From positions 255-60,728 of the forward strand of contig NZ_WWVR01000016.1 in the NCBI RefSeq assembly GCF_009883055.1: a DNA stretch of 60,474 nt, written 5' to 3'. The DNA is from Blautia sp. BIOML-A1. Lineage in GTDB: Bacteria > Bacillota > Clostridia > Lachnospirales > Lachnospiraceae. The notes under the pieces were generated by a model that was not told where the DNA came from, made no database searches, and saw only the letters and a program-made list of their open reading frames with translations. Made by a program: the position numbers and the translations under genes. Below, piece after piece: positions 9,240-17,693 of the stretch. Each line of letters opens with the position of its first letter. Position 1 is the stretch's first letter.

Positions 9240-9992
9240 ATGTTTGAGGAAATCGAAAATAAGTGGACAGAAGATTCCGGTGATTATGATGACATGATCC
9301 AAAAACAATTGAGTAACAAAAGAACGGTATCTTACTGGACAAAAGAGCTGAAAAGACTTCTTGGACCTGAGCCCCTTCGTATTTTAGAAGTGGGCTGCGG
9401 CCCGGGGTTTATGAGTATCATAGCAGCGCGTCTGGGACATGAGGTAAGGGCAGTCGATGGATCATCAGGAATGGTAGAAAAAGCCAGAAGAAATATGCAG
9501 CATTATCGTCAGACTGTGGAAATCTGTCAGGAAGATGGTGTTACTCTGCCATTGGAACAGGAAGAAAGTTATGATGTGATAATTTCCAGAGATGCAGTAT
9601 GGACGCTGTATGATCCGGAAAAAGCCTTCAGGCGCTGGAAGGATATATTAAAACCAGGCGGAAGAATCATTTATTTTGATGGAGACTATCGTACCATAGA
9701 ACCTACATTAAAAAATAAAATCCATATGAAAATTGCTGATTTTCTTATTTATGTTACAGAGAAAAAAACATATGAAACTGACGTAAAGGAAAACAGCGGA
9801 ATCTACGAAAAATTGCCATTTACGTCACAGAAGCGTCCGGAAGTGGATTTTCAGATATTGAAAAAAGTACGTTTTGCAAGAATCCAGATCAGAGAGAACC
9901 GATGGCTGAACAGTCCATGGAGGATGGATTTTTGGAAATACGGATATCAGGGAAAAAAATTTATTGTAATAGCCACAAAGAAGGAGAAGTGA
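9240..9992 (+). CDS. Class I SAM-dependent methyltransferase (first of a pair)
   Basis: 250 aa. The SAM-binding motif ILEVGCGPGF (motif I) is followed by VRAVDGSSGM (acidic loop residue) and the post-motif SYDVIISRDAVWTLYDPEKA...KPGGR. The ATG begins 3 bases after the stop of the binding-protein gene, with GGAG overlapping that stop. It shares the unusual R-(D/N)-x-x-WTL-x-DP signature with the next gene, so the two are paralogues and may act as partners. The substrate is unknown. Location inside a cobalamin-controlled metal- or peptide-type transport operon suggests modification of the transported ligand or of a corrinoid; this is inference. Confidence 0.82.
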   Translation: MFEEIENKWTEDSGDYDDMIQKQLSNKRTVSYWTKELKRLLGPEPLRILEVGCGPGFMSIIAARLGHEVRAVDGSSGMVEKARRNMQHYRQTVEICQEDGVTLPLEQEESYDVIISRDAVWTLYDPEKAFRRWKDILKPGGRIIYFDGDYRTIEPTLKNKIHMKIADFLIYVTEKKTYETDVKENSGIYEKLPFTSQKRPEVDFQILKKVRFARIQIRENRWLNSPWRMDFWKYGYQGKKFIVIATKKEK

Positions 9993-9993
9993 C

Positions 9994-10740
9994 ATGCAAA
10001 ACGATAAGATTAAAGAGTACTGGGAAGGGGAAGCCGGTATTTACAGTGAGGGAATCAAAGCAGAATTGCAGAGTGAAACAGCAGAAAACTGGAAGAATCT
10101 GATTCTGGAGTATGCACCGGAAAAAGAGCATCTGGAAGTATTGGATGTAGGATGCGGACCAGGATTTTTTGAAATAACACTGGGAAAAGAAGGACATCAT
10201 GTGACGGGGATTGACATTACTGAAAATATGATCCATGAGGCAAAGGAAAATGTAAAGGCGGCAGGTTTATCTGCGGATCTGATGACAATGGACTGTCACA
10301 ATCTGAATTTTCCGGATGAGACATTTGATATGGTTATCTGCAGAAATATCACATGGACGCTGGACGATCCACAGAAGGCTTACAGGGAGTGGCTGCGTGT
10401 ACTGAAAAAAGGTGGACGCCTTTTGGTGTCGGATGCCTGCTGGTATCTGCATCTTTATGATGAAGAAAAGAAAAAGATTTATGAAGCACATGATGCTGCT
10501 ATGTGGGAAAAATATGGAAGAGGTATCCATGCTCATGAAGATGTGGAAACAGGGAAAGAACTTAGCGCCAAGCTGTTTATGAGTGACAAAAAGCGTCCTG
10601 CATGGGATCTGGATTACATGATGGAAATTGGATTTTCCAAAGTGTTTGCACTGCCAGATATCAGTGAGATTTCCAGAACATCTATGGAACGAGAACTGAA
10701 TAAACTGACACCTCAGTTTTTGGTAGGTGGAGAAAAGTAA
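9994..10740 (+). CDS. Class I SAM-dependent methyltransferase (second of a pair)
   Basis: 248 aa. Motif I VLDVGCGPGFFEITL, acidic loop GIDITENMI, and FDMVICRNITWTLDDPQKA followed by KKGGRLLVSD. The ATG is 1 base after the previous stop, with AAGGAG just before it. Like its neighbour, it has an extended C-terminal part after the Rossmann fold (residues about 160-248) that probably shapes the substrate site. Methyl acceptor unknown. Confidence 0.82.
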   Translation: MQNDKIKEYWEGEAGIYSEGIKAELQSETAENWKNLILEYAPEKEHLEVLDVGCGPGFFEITLGKEGHHVTGIDITENMIHEAKENVKAAGLSADLMTMDCHNLNFPDETFDMVICRNITWTLDDPQKAYREWLRVLKKGGRLLVSDACWYLHLYDEEKKKIYEAHDAAMWEKYGRGIHAHEDVETGKELSAKLFMSDKKRPAWDLDYMMEIGFSKVFALPDISEISRTSMERELNKLTPQFLVGGEK

Positions 10741-10741
10741 G

Positions 10742-12469
10742 ATGAACCAGTTTTTTCGATTAGTATATTTTCTGAAATATGCAAAGAAGGAAACTGCAAT
10801 CCGAATTTTACTGGGACTGGGCATAGTGGGTGCCCAGTTTTCCCAGACATGGTTTCTTGCAAAAATGGTTATAGCAGTATGCGAGAAGAGAGATATGAAA
10901 GAAATTCTACTGTGTTTTCTGGCAGAATTTCTTTCTCTTTTTATCAGAGCGAGTTTAATAAAGTATCAGGAATATTTTCTGAAAAAATATGCGGCAAAAG
11001 TGAAGAATGAGATCCGCAGTCAGATTCTGGATAAGATAATGGTTCTTGGTCCATCTTTTAAGAATGACCAGAGAACCGGAAATCTCCAGTCACTGATTAC
11101 AGATGGCGTGGAATCGCTGGAAGCCTTTTTGACTCAGTATATACCACAGATGGCGGTGGTTGTTTTTACCACAATATTTATTACATCTTTTATGTGCCGC
11201 CTGGATCGGACGGTAGGTCTTCTGCTTCTTTTTATGTCGGCGGTGACGGTAATTGTACCGCATATATTTATGCCGGCAGTATCGGATGTAATGGTACTGT
11301 ACTGGAAAGAATATGCACAGTTAAATGCACAGTATATCGATGATATGCAGGGGATGAGTACCTTGAAATCCTTGGGAGTCAGCAGAAAAGAGGGAAGAAG
11401 GCTGCAAACCCAGGCCATTGGATTTGCAGCAGAATCTATGAGGAATCTGGGAATATCACTTTCAGATTCTACATTAATTATGATCTGCATTACAGCCGGA
11501 ACCAGTATCAGCATCCTGTTATCTGCCATTCATGTGGCACAAGGAAAGATTCCCTATGCAGTACTGATACAGGTTCTGTTTCTGGCGGGTGAATGTCTGA
11601 AACCGATGAATGATTTAAGTATTTACTGGCATAACAGTTATACGGGATTATCAGTTGCTGAGGAATTATTGTATGTTCTGGATTATCCGGTTTCGGAAAA
11701 AACAAAAGAAGATCTGCAGAATACAGGAATTGGGGAAAAGCCGGAAATCGTATTACAAAATCTGTCATTTCAATATGAAAAAGATGGCATCGATGTATTA
11801 AAAAATGTGGATATGGTGTTTGAGTCCGGCAAGGTTACTGCAATTGCAGGAAAGTCAGGATCCGGGAAATCCACAATTGTAAATCTGCTTCTTGGATTTT
11901 ATGAAACTGAAAAAAACAGAATTCAAATCGATGGGAAGGCATTGGGAAGCTTCGAACCAGATTATTTGAGAAGTCGGATTTCGGTAGTGTTTCAGGATAG
12001 TTTTCTGTTTTATGGTACGGTAAAGGATAATATCCGGATGGCCAGACCAGAAGCATCGGATGCGGAGATCATGCAGGCGGCTATGTCGGCGAATGCCCAT
12101 GAATTTATTGTAAACCTTCCAAATGGATATGACACATTGGTGGGAGAACGTGGAGCTACGCTTTCTGGAGGAGAAAGACAAAGAATTGCCATTGCCAGAG
12201 CAATCTTAAAGAATGCGCCAATTCTGATTCTGGATGAAGCAACTTCCAGTGTGGACTGCAAAAATGAGCAGGAAATACAAAATGCACTGAAAGAGGCTAT
12301 GAAGGATCGCACAACTCTGGTGATCGCACATCGTATGACGACAATTGAGGATGCGGACCGGATTTATGTCATGCAGAATGGATGTGTAGAAGGATGTGGA
12401 ACGCATGAGGAATTACTGCAGAAAGATCAAATTTATCAGAATCTGGTGAGGGCACAAAGCTATGAATAA
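10742..12469 (+). CDS. ABC transporter, fused membrane and ATPase domains (first half of a heterodimer)
   Basis: 575 aa from the ATG at 10742; GGTGGAG upstream is well placed, whereas a GTG at 10727 lies on that site. Residues 1 to about 310 are the six-helix exporter-type membrane domain. The ATPase domain has Walker A GKSGSGKST, signature LSGGERQR, Walker B ILILDEATSSVD and the His of VIAHRMTT. It overlaps the next ABC gene by 8 bp. Tandem exporter-fold pairs next to metallophore genes include importers (YbtPQ, IrtAB), so direction cannot be assumed. A role in ligand export or uptake is inferred from the operon. Confidence 0.87.
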   Translation: MNQFFRLVYFLKYAKKETAIRILLGLGIVGAQFSQTWFLAKMVIAVCEKRDMKEILLCFLAEFLSLFIRASLIKYQEYFLKKYAAKVKNEIRSQILDKIMVLGPSFKNDQRTGNLQSLITDGVESLEAFLTQYIPQMAVVVFTTIFITSFMCRLDRTVGLLLLFMSAVTVIVPHIFMPAVSDVMVLYWKEYAQLNAQYIDDMQGMSTLKSLGVSRKEGRRLQTQAIGFAAESMRNLGISLSDSTLIMICITAGTSISILLSAIHVAQGKIPYAVLIQVLFLAGECLKPMNDLSIYWHNSYTGLSVAEELLYVLDYPVSEKTKEDLQNTGIGEKPEIVLQNLSFQYEKDGIDVLKNVDMVFESGKVTAIAGKSGSGKSTIVNLLLGFYETEKNRIQIDGKALGSFEPDYLRSRISVVFQDSFLFYGTVKDNIRMARPEASDAEIMQAAMSANAHEFIVNLPNGYDTLVGERGATLSGGERQRIAIARAILKNAPILILDEATSSVDCKNEQEIQNALKEAMKDRTTLVIAHRMTTIEDADRIYVMQNGCVEGCGTHEELLQKDQIYQNLVRAQSYE

Positions 12470-14252
12470 AGAAGAACAGAAATTTACAAGACTGAAAAAT
12501 GTCATACGGCTCTCGAAGAGGCTGAAAAAATATCGTCTGCGTATGGTGGCTGCAATTGCGGCAGGAGTGGGAAATCAGTTATCGCTGGTGGCTGCATCTG
12601 TGCTTGGGGCATGGACAGTAGGTCTGGCAATTGATGGAAAACTGATGCAGGAACTGAATTATGTGATCGCGGCTACGATAGCAGTAATTATCATCCGGAT
12701 TGTGTTTTACGTGTTGGAAATGTGGATTTGCCACGATGTGGCATTTAAGGTACTTGCTGATTTCCGAATACAGTTGTTTGATTCTATAGAAAGAGTGTCG
12801 CCGGCAATTTTGCTGAATATGCGTTCAGGACAGCTTGCATCCACATTAATGGGAGATGTGGAAATCATGGAATGGTTTTTTGCCCATACCTTTGGAAGTG
12901 TTCTGGTTGCAATTATTACACCTGTTATTTTAATGATTATTTTATGGCAGATACTTCCGATTCTGGATCTGGTAATGCTTCTTTTTGCAGTAACAGCGGT
13001 CATCATACCGATATGGATGAAAAAGAAAGCAGATGTACAGGGAAGAGAAGTCAGGGAAGCTCTGGCAGATGCCAATGCGGTAACGTTAGAAGGAGTGCAG
13101 GGGTTAAAAGAAATACTGACTCTGAATTATAGAACAGGATACGAGGAAAAGAACAGAGCATACCTGGAACATATGTATAAAAAGCAGTTTTCATACAGTA
13201 AACGGCTAGGTACAGAAGGAATGCTGCTTCAGATGGTACTTGGAGTATCCGGCCTTGTGGCGGCACTGATAGCGGCATGGTATGTAGGAAAGGACGGAAT
13301 GGCAGTTTCCATGTATACAGTTATTGTGGTACTGTCTGCAATGATTCTGGGACCTGTCATTGAGGTCTGCAATACAGCAAGAAATTTTGGGTTGATTTTT
13401 GCAGCAGCAGACCGGATTTACCGGGTACTGGAAGCAAAACCGCTGGTGCAGGATTCCGGAAATGATATCAATACAAAGGATCTGAAACCGGAAATATGTT
13501 TTGAGAATGTAAGTTTCCGATACAGAGAGGATCTGGAGGCTGCTGTGGAAGATATTTCATTTCGGATTCAACCGGGGGAACATATAGCCATTGCAGGGGC
13601 ATCCGGTGCAGGAAAAACAACTTGTATCCAACTGCTGCTTCGAAACTGGGATCCTGAAAAAGGATGTATCCGTATTGGAGGAAAAGATATACGAGACATA
13701 TCTTTAAGGAGCCTGAATGAAATGTATGCCACGGTATTACAGGATGTGTATTTATTTCAGATACCGATTTTGGAGAATATTCGTCTTGGAAGAAGCAGTG
13801 CAACGGATGAAGAAGTAATGGAGGCAGCAAGGAAAGCATTCGCCCATGAATTTATTACAGAGCTTCCGGAAGGTTATCAGACGATTGCAGGAGAAGGCGG
13901 GGTAAAACTATCCGGTGGTCAGAGACAGCGTATAGCGATAGCAAGAGCACTGCTAAAAGATTCTCCGATTTTGGTCTTCGATGAAGCTGTATCCAATCTT
14001 GATACTGAAAATGAAAGAAAGATTCAGGAGTCGATAGAGCGAAGTGCCAAAAACTGTACGGTAGTGATGATAGCGCACAGATTATCTACAATTAAATCCG
14101 CGGATCGGATTATCTGTCTGGATCATGGAAAAGTGGTTGAGATGGGAACATTTAAAGAATTAATGAAGAAAAACGGATATTTAAAAAAACTGTTGGAAAA
14201 TAGCGAAGAAATGAAATCAGGGCAAATGTCGAGTAAGAAACAGAATGCATAA
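12462..14252 (+). CDS. ABC transporter, fused membrane and ATPase domains (second half of a heterodimer)
   Basis: 596 aa. Six-helix exporter-type domain (VGNQLSLVAASVLGAWTVGL, IIRIVFYVLEMW, FGSVLVAIITPVILMIILW and others) to about residue 330, then an ATPase with Walker A GASGAGKTT, signature LSGGQRQR, Walker B ILVFDEAVSNLD and MIAHRLST. In the second half Walker B is followed by AVSNLD where the partner has ATSSVD; both sites look catalytically intact. Last gene of the operon, ending before the terminator near 14317. Confidence 0.87.
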   Translation: MNKEEQKFTRLKNVIRLSKRLKKYRLRMVAAIAAGVGNQLSLVAASVLGAWTVGLAIDGKLMQELNYVIAATIAVIIIRIVFYVLEMWICHDVAFKVLADFRIQLFDSIERVSPAILLNMRSGQLASTLMGDVEIMEWFFAHTFGSVLVAIITPVILMIILWQILPILDLVMLLFAVTAVIIPIWMKKKADVQGREVREALADANAVTLEGVQGLKEILTLNYRTGYEEKNRAYLEHMYKKQFSYSKRLGTEGMLLQMVLGVSGLVAALIAAWYVGKDGMAVSMYTVIVVLSAMILGPVIEVCNTARNFGLIFAAADRIYRVLEAKPLVQDSGNDINTKDLKPEICFENVSFRYREDLEAAVEDISFRIQPGEHIAIAGASGAGKTTCIQLLLRNWDPEKGCIRIGGKDIRDISLRSLNEMYATVLQDVYLFQIPILENIRLGRSSATDEEVMEAARKAFAHEFITELPEGYQTIAGEGGVKLSGGQRQRIAIARALLKDSPILVFDEAVSNLDTENERKIQESIERSAKNCTVVMIAHRLSTIKSADRIICLDHGKVVEMGTFKELMKKNGYLKKLLENSEEMKSGQMSSKKQNA

Positions 14253-14314
14253 AAATAATCCGGAATGTTTGTGTGTTCATTCATATGTACAACGTGAGGA
14301 GTTCAAAAATAAGA

Positions 14315-14369
14315 AGAGCCTGCTCATGGAGAACTATTTTATATTCTCCAAGGGCAGGCCTTTTTTTGT
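14315..14369 (+). terminator. Terminator of the cobalamin-riboswitch operon
   Basis: AGAGCCTGC...GCAGGCCT outer stem with GGAGAA/TTCTCC inner stem, followed by seven T. Confidence 0.88.
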
Positions 14370-14390
14370 GGAATATTTTTTTGTCGCAAA

Positions 14391-14481
14391 ATATATAAAA
14401 ATTTTATATATGTATTGACATCCGGGCACTGCCGACGTATAGTATATATAAAATTTATATATATAAATATTTTATATATAC
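14391..14481 (+). promoter_or_regulatory. padR promoter with three AT palindromes
   Basis: -35 TTGACA (14415-14420), 17 bases, -10 TATAGT (14438-14443). A perfect palindrome with half-sites ATATATAAAA/TTTTATATAT around one A lies just upstream of the -35 (14391-14411). Two more, of the type TATATAAA-A-TTTATATA and ATATAAA-TAT-TTTATAT, lie between the -10 and the ribosome site. Multiple copies flanking the core promoter fit autorepression by the PadR protein; binding is inferred. Confidence 0.65.
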
Positions 14482-14497
14482 TTTGGGAGGTGATTCA

Positions 14498-14815
14498 ATG
14501 TATTTTCCGGTATCAGCGTTACTGATCGAATATATGATCCTGACGGTGGTAGAAAGCAGGGATTCTTATGGTTATGAGATCAGTCAGACAGTAAAGAAAG
14601 CTGCTGACATTAAAGAATCTACGCTTTATCCGATATTAAAAAAATTACAGAATGCAGGATATCTGACTACTTATTCGCAGGAGTATCAGGGAAGAAAACG
14701 AAAATACTACTCGATTACAGAAGAAGGAAAGGCACAGATCGCATATCTGAGTAATGAATGGAAAATTTACAAAGATACGGTAGATGGGATCATTGAAGGG
14801 AGGATAAGAGGTTGA
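14498..14815 (+). CDS. PadR-family transcriptional regulator
   Basis: 105 aa from the ATG at 14498, after GGGAGGTGAT. A single winged-helix domain: LIEYMILTVVESRDSYGYEI, then IKESTLYPILKKLQNAGYL and the wing YQGRKRKYYSITEEG, followed by a short dimerisation helix. This is the small PadR subgroup that usually represses the DUF1700 and DUF4097 membrane genes placed after it, as here. The stop overlaps the next start. Confidence 0.9.
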   Translation: MYFPVSALLIEYMILTVVESRDSYGYEISQTVKKAADIKESTLYPILKKLQNAGYLTTYSQEYQGRKRKYYSITEEGKAQIAYLSNEWKIYKDTVDGIIEGRIRG

Positions 14816-15423
14816 GCAGAGAAGAATATCTGAATCAATTGCATAAATATCTGCGTAAGCTTCCGAGACAGGAATATGGGGACGCGATGGAATATTTCAC
14901 TGAGTATTTTCAGGAGACGGATGAGGAAGGCACAGCAGAACTGATGAAAGAACTTGGCACGCCGAAGGAGGCCGCCCGAGACCTTATGGCCAATCTTCTG
15001 GATAAGAAGATTGAAGATCATCAGAACTATGAAGCAGACGGACAGACCAGAGCCGAACAGAAAGGCTCCGGCAAGCATGTGGTGTGGATCGCATTACTGG
15101 TGTTATTTGCAGCACCGGTGGGAGCTCCGCTTCTGGCAGCCCTTGTAGCAGTTGTTCTTTCATTAGTCGTGTGTGTATTTGCAGTTTTGTTATGTGTGGT
15201 GTTGTTTGCAGCAGCTCTGCTGATGGTTGGTGGCAAGATTTTTATCCGCGGTATACTGGCAGTTCCGTTCTCCATGAGCGGCTTTGCAATGCTTACAGGA
15301 AGCGGACTGCTGGCTATTGGAGCAGGCATTCTTGGTGCACTGTTATGTGTATATCTGTGTAAATGGAGCGGCATGCTGATCGTGAAGCTGGTGCGGTGGA
15401 TCGCAGGCAGAAAGAGAGGTTAG
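14812..15423 (+). CDS. DUF1700 (HAAS-domain) membrane protein
   Basis: 203 aa from a TTG overlapping the padR stop by 4 bases, with GGGAGG upstream. Residues 1 to about 65 form the helical HAAS domain typical of DUF1700 (SREEYLNQLHKYLRKLPRQE, then MKELGTPKEAARDL). Residues about 85-190 are hydrophobic, with three or four membrane helices. The family accompanies PadR regulators and is linked to envelope-stress sensing; the exact function is unknown. Confidence 0.85.
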   Translation: MSREEYLNQLHKYLRKLPRQEYGDAMEYFTEYFQETDEEGTAELMKELGTPKEAARDLMANLLDKKIEDHQNYEADGQTRAEQKGSGKHVVWIALLVLFAAPVGAPLLAALVAVVLSLVVCVFAVLLCVVLFAAALLMVGGKIFIRGILAVPFSMSGFAMLTGSGLLAIGAGILGALLCVYLCKWSGMLIVKLVRWIAGRKRG

Positions 15424-15427
15424 AGCG

Positions 15428-16246
15428 ATGAAAAGATGGGTAAAGGCATGGCTTGCAGCAGGCATCGGATGCTGTGTATGTGGTGCAGTTCTGCTGGGAA
15501 TCGGTGCCGCAAGTGGTGGAAGTAAATATGTGAAGGAAGCAGACTTGAACCGGCTGGAAGGATCTGCAAAAAGAAGTGATAATGAGGCAGTCCTTGAGAA
15601 GACAAAGCTGGATGACTTCGATTCCGTAGATATTTCCATGTCAGATATGAATCTGCAGGTGGTCAGCTCGGATGATCAGTTCTGTTATATTGCTTATCAG
15701 GCTTCTGACCAGAAGAAAGAGCCGATCAGTTATCAGGTAAGGGATGGTAAATTAGCGATTCATGAAAATAGCAATGATAGTAAGAGTTATTATCATGTTG
15801 ATATCGGATTTTTATCAGGATTTTTGGGTGGAAATCCCCTTACTACGGATGAAAATGTGGTAACACTTTATGTACCGGAAGGTCAGAAATGGAAGATGGT
15901 AAATATTAAATCTGATATGGGCAACGTGCTGCTGAATGACTGTGAGATTGAAAAGGGCAATGTTCAGACGGATTCGGGAGATATGTTCTTTAAAAATTGT
16001 GATTTCGATGATCTTAAGGTGAATACGGATATGGGAACCCTTTGTTTTATTGGTAAAGAAGCTGTGATGCGTGCATGGAACGTGCAGGTGGACACTGAGA
16101 TGGGAAATATCAATGCAGATGATGCACTGGGTGGCAAAGTGCAGGAGGATGACGATGACGGTGCTATCTCCTACATACAGAAAGGAATGGGCGGTAATCT
16201 GGTGCTCAGGACCGACAGCGGAGATGTCAGCCTGAAGTGCAGATAA
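15428..16246 (+). CDS. DUF4097-domain exported/membrane-anchored protein
   Basis: 272 aa. One N-terminal hydrophobic segment (AWLAAGIGCCVCGAVLLGIG) is followed by a repetitive beta-rich adhesin-like domain: FDSVDISMSDMNLQVVSS, then repeats of the form IKSDMGNVLLNDCEIEKGN, QTDSGDMFFKNCDFDDLKV and VDTEMGNINADDA, each a rung of a beta solenoid. It ends TDSGDVSLKCR. Third gene of the PadR unit. Probably an extracytoplasmic component; function unknown. Confidence 0.83.
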   Translation: MKRWVKAWLAAGIGCCVCGAVLLGIGAASGGSKYVKEADLNRLEGSAKRSDNEAVLEKTKLDDFDSVDISMSDMNLQVVSSDDQFCYIAYQASDQKKEPISYQVRDGKLAIHENSNDSKSYYHVDIGFLSGFLGGNPLTTDENVVTLYVPEGQKWKMVNIKSDMGNVLLNDCEIEKGNVQTDSGDMFFKNCDFDDLKVNTDMGTLCFIGKEAVMRAWNVQVDTEMGNINADDALGGKVQEDDDDGAISYIQKGMGGNLVLRTDSGDVSLKCR

Positions 16247-16316
16247 CAATAACTGCGGATAACAAAATAGTGGTTTGTTCATTTTTACTAAAAAAAATCG
16301 GTATTTCAAATAAAGG

Positions 16317-16345
16317 TTGTCAAATATTTCCCTGTCATTTATAAT
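16317..16345 (+). promoter_or_regulatory. Promoter of the GMP-synthase-like gene
   Basis: -35 TTGTCA (16317-16322), 17 bases, -10 TATAAT (16340-16345). No purine riboswitch was recognised in the 109 bases up to the start codon. Confidence 0.65.
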
Positions 16346-16454
16346 TTAAATCACAACAATTTGGCACTGAAGAGTAAGCCAAAATAATAGATGCGACCGA
16401 AATGAAATACCAGCAAAAAGAAACAAATCTTTAATGGATGAGGAGGAATTTCCA

Positions 16455-17444
16455 ATGAACGTTACTGAAATCAGACGTCCAGCTGATATGGAAAGAATTA
16501 CAACACCAGAACTTGCAAAGGCTTTTATCGACGAGCAGGTTAAACTGATCAAAGAACAGGTAGGAGATAAGAAAGTTCTTCTTGCACTTTCAGGTGGAGT
16601 TGATTCATCTGTTGTTGCGGCACTTCTGATCAAGGCAATTGGTCAGCAGTTAGTATGTGTCCATGTTAATCATGGTCTGCTTCGTAAAGGTGAACCAGAG
16701 GAAGTAATCGAAGTATTCCGTAATCAGATGAACGCAAACCTTGTTTACGTGGATGCGACAGATCGTTTCCTTGAAAAACTGGCAGGAGTCGAAGATCCTG
16801 AGACAAAGAGAAAAATCATCGGTGGAGAATTCATCGAAGTATTTGCTGAAGAAGCAAGAAAGCTTGAAGGAATTGAATTCCTGGCACAGGGCACAATCTG
16901 GCCGGATATCCTTGAATCAGAAGAAGGAATCAAGGCTCATCATAATGCCGGCGGACTTCCGGAGGATATGGCTTTTGAGCTCGTAGAGCCAGTCAGAATC
17001 CTGTTTAAGGATGAGGTTCGTGTTGTTGGTGATGAACTTGGTCTGCCACATGGCATGGTTTATCGTCAGCCATTCCCGGGACCGGGACTTGGTGTTCGTT
17101 GCCCAGGTGCTATCACACGCGATCGTCTGGAAGCGGTTCGTGAATCTGATGCAATTCTTCGTGAAGAATTTGCAAAGAACGGACTGGAAGGAAAAGTATG
17201 GCAGTACTTCACTGTTGTTCCGGAATTCAGATCTACTGGAATCAAAGATGGAAAACGTGCTTTTGAGTGGTGCTGTATCGTTCGTGCAGTATGCACAACA
17301 GACGTTATGACAGCAACTGTTGCTGAGATTCCGCATGAACTGATGGTTCACATCACAGATCGTATCACACACGAAGTTGCCGGAATCAACCGCGTGCTTT
17401 ATGACTTCACACCGAAGCCAACCGGAACTGTAGAGTTCGAATAA
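16455..17444 (+). CDS. guaA: GMP synthase ATP-pyrophosphatase/dimerisation part, lacking the glutamine amidotransferase domain
   Basis: 329 aa, about 180 residues shorter than usual bacterial GuaA. It starts directly at the ATP-PPase domain: PP-loop LALSGGVDSS (residues about 44-52), then HVNHGLLRKGE, QGTIWPDILES and the dimerisation domain with RQPFPGPGLGVRC and the ending FTPKPTGTVEFE. AGGAGG (16441-16446) sets the ATG at 16455. It should adenylate XMP and use ammonia to make GMP. There is no class I glutaminase upstream, so nitrogen must come from free ammonia or from a separate GATase subunit elsewhere, as in the split archaeal enzyme. Confidence 0.85.
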   Translation: MNVTEIRRPADMERITTPELAKAFIDEQVKLIKEQVGDKKVLLALSGGVDSSVVAALLIKAIGQQLVCVHVNHGLLRKGEPEEVIEVFRNQMNANLVYVDATDRFLEKLAGVEDPETKRKIIGGEFIEVFAEEARKLEGIEFLAQGTIWPDILESEEGIKAHHNAGGLPEDMAFELVEPVRILFKDEVRVVGDELGLPHGMVYRQPFPGPGLGVRCPGAITRDRLEAVRESDAILREEFAKNGLEGKVWQYFTVVPEFRSTGIKDGKRAFEWCCIVRAVCTTDVMTATVAEIPHELMVHITDRITHEVAGINRVLYDFTPKPTGTVEFE

Positions 17445-17452
17445 TATCCATA

Positions 17453-17500
17453 TCCCCAGAAAACTTTGAATTACAAGGTTTTCTGGGGATTTTTTCTTTT
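17453..17500 (+). terminator. Terminator of the GMP-synthase-like gene
   Basis: CCCCAGAAAAC/GTTTTCTGGGG stem, then ATTTTTTCTTTT. Confidence 0.9.
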
Positions 17501-17541
17501 CGATGGCTACAAATTGTCTACTATTCGGGATGGTAGTAAGT

Positions 17542-17558
17542 CCCTCAAAGATTGAGGG
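17542..17558. repeat. Short perfect hairpin CCCTCAA-AGA-TTGAGGG
   Basis: Seven-base perfect stem with a 3-base loop, between the terminator and the next promoter. No T run follows, so it is not a clear terminator; it could be an operator. Nothing else recognisable lies in 17501-17628. Confidence 0.35.
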
Positions 17559-17628
17559 ATTCAGGGAATTTGAAGTGGACTTGTCCGCTTTGTTTGTGTA
17601 TTTATAATTATATGACAACAAATTGGCA

Positions 17629-17657
17629 TTGATGCGAAAATAGACGGAGAGTATAAT
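17629..17657 (+). promoter_or_regulatory. Promoter of the HTH-protein gene
   Basis: -35 TTGATG (17629-17634), 17 bases, -10 TATAAT (17652-17657). Confidence 0.55.
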
Positions 17658-17693
17658 AAAGTGAAAAATATTTGTACTGAAGGAGGGCAGAGT

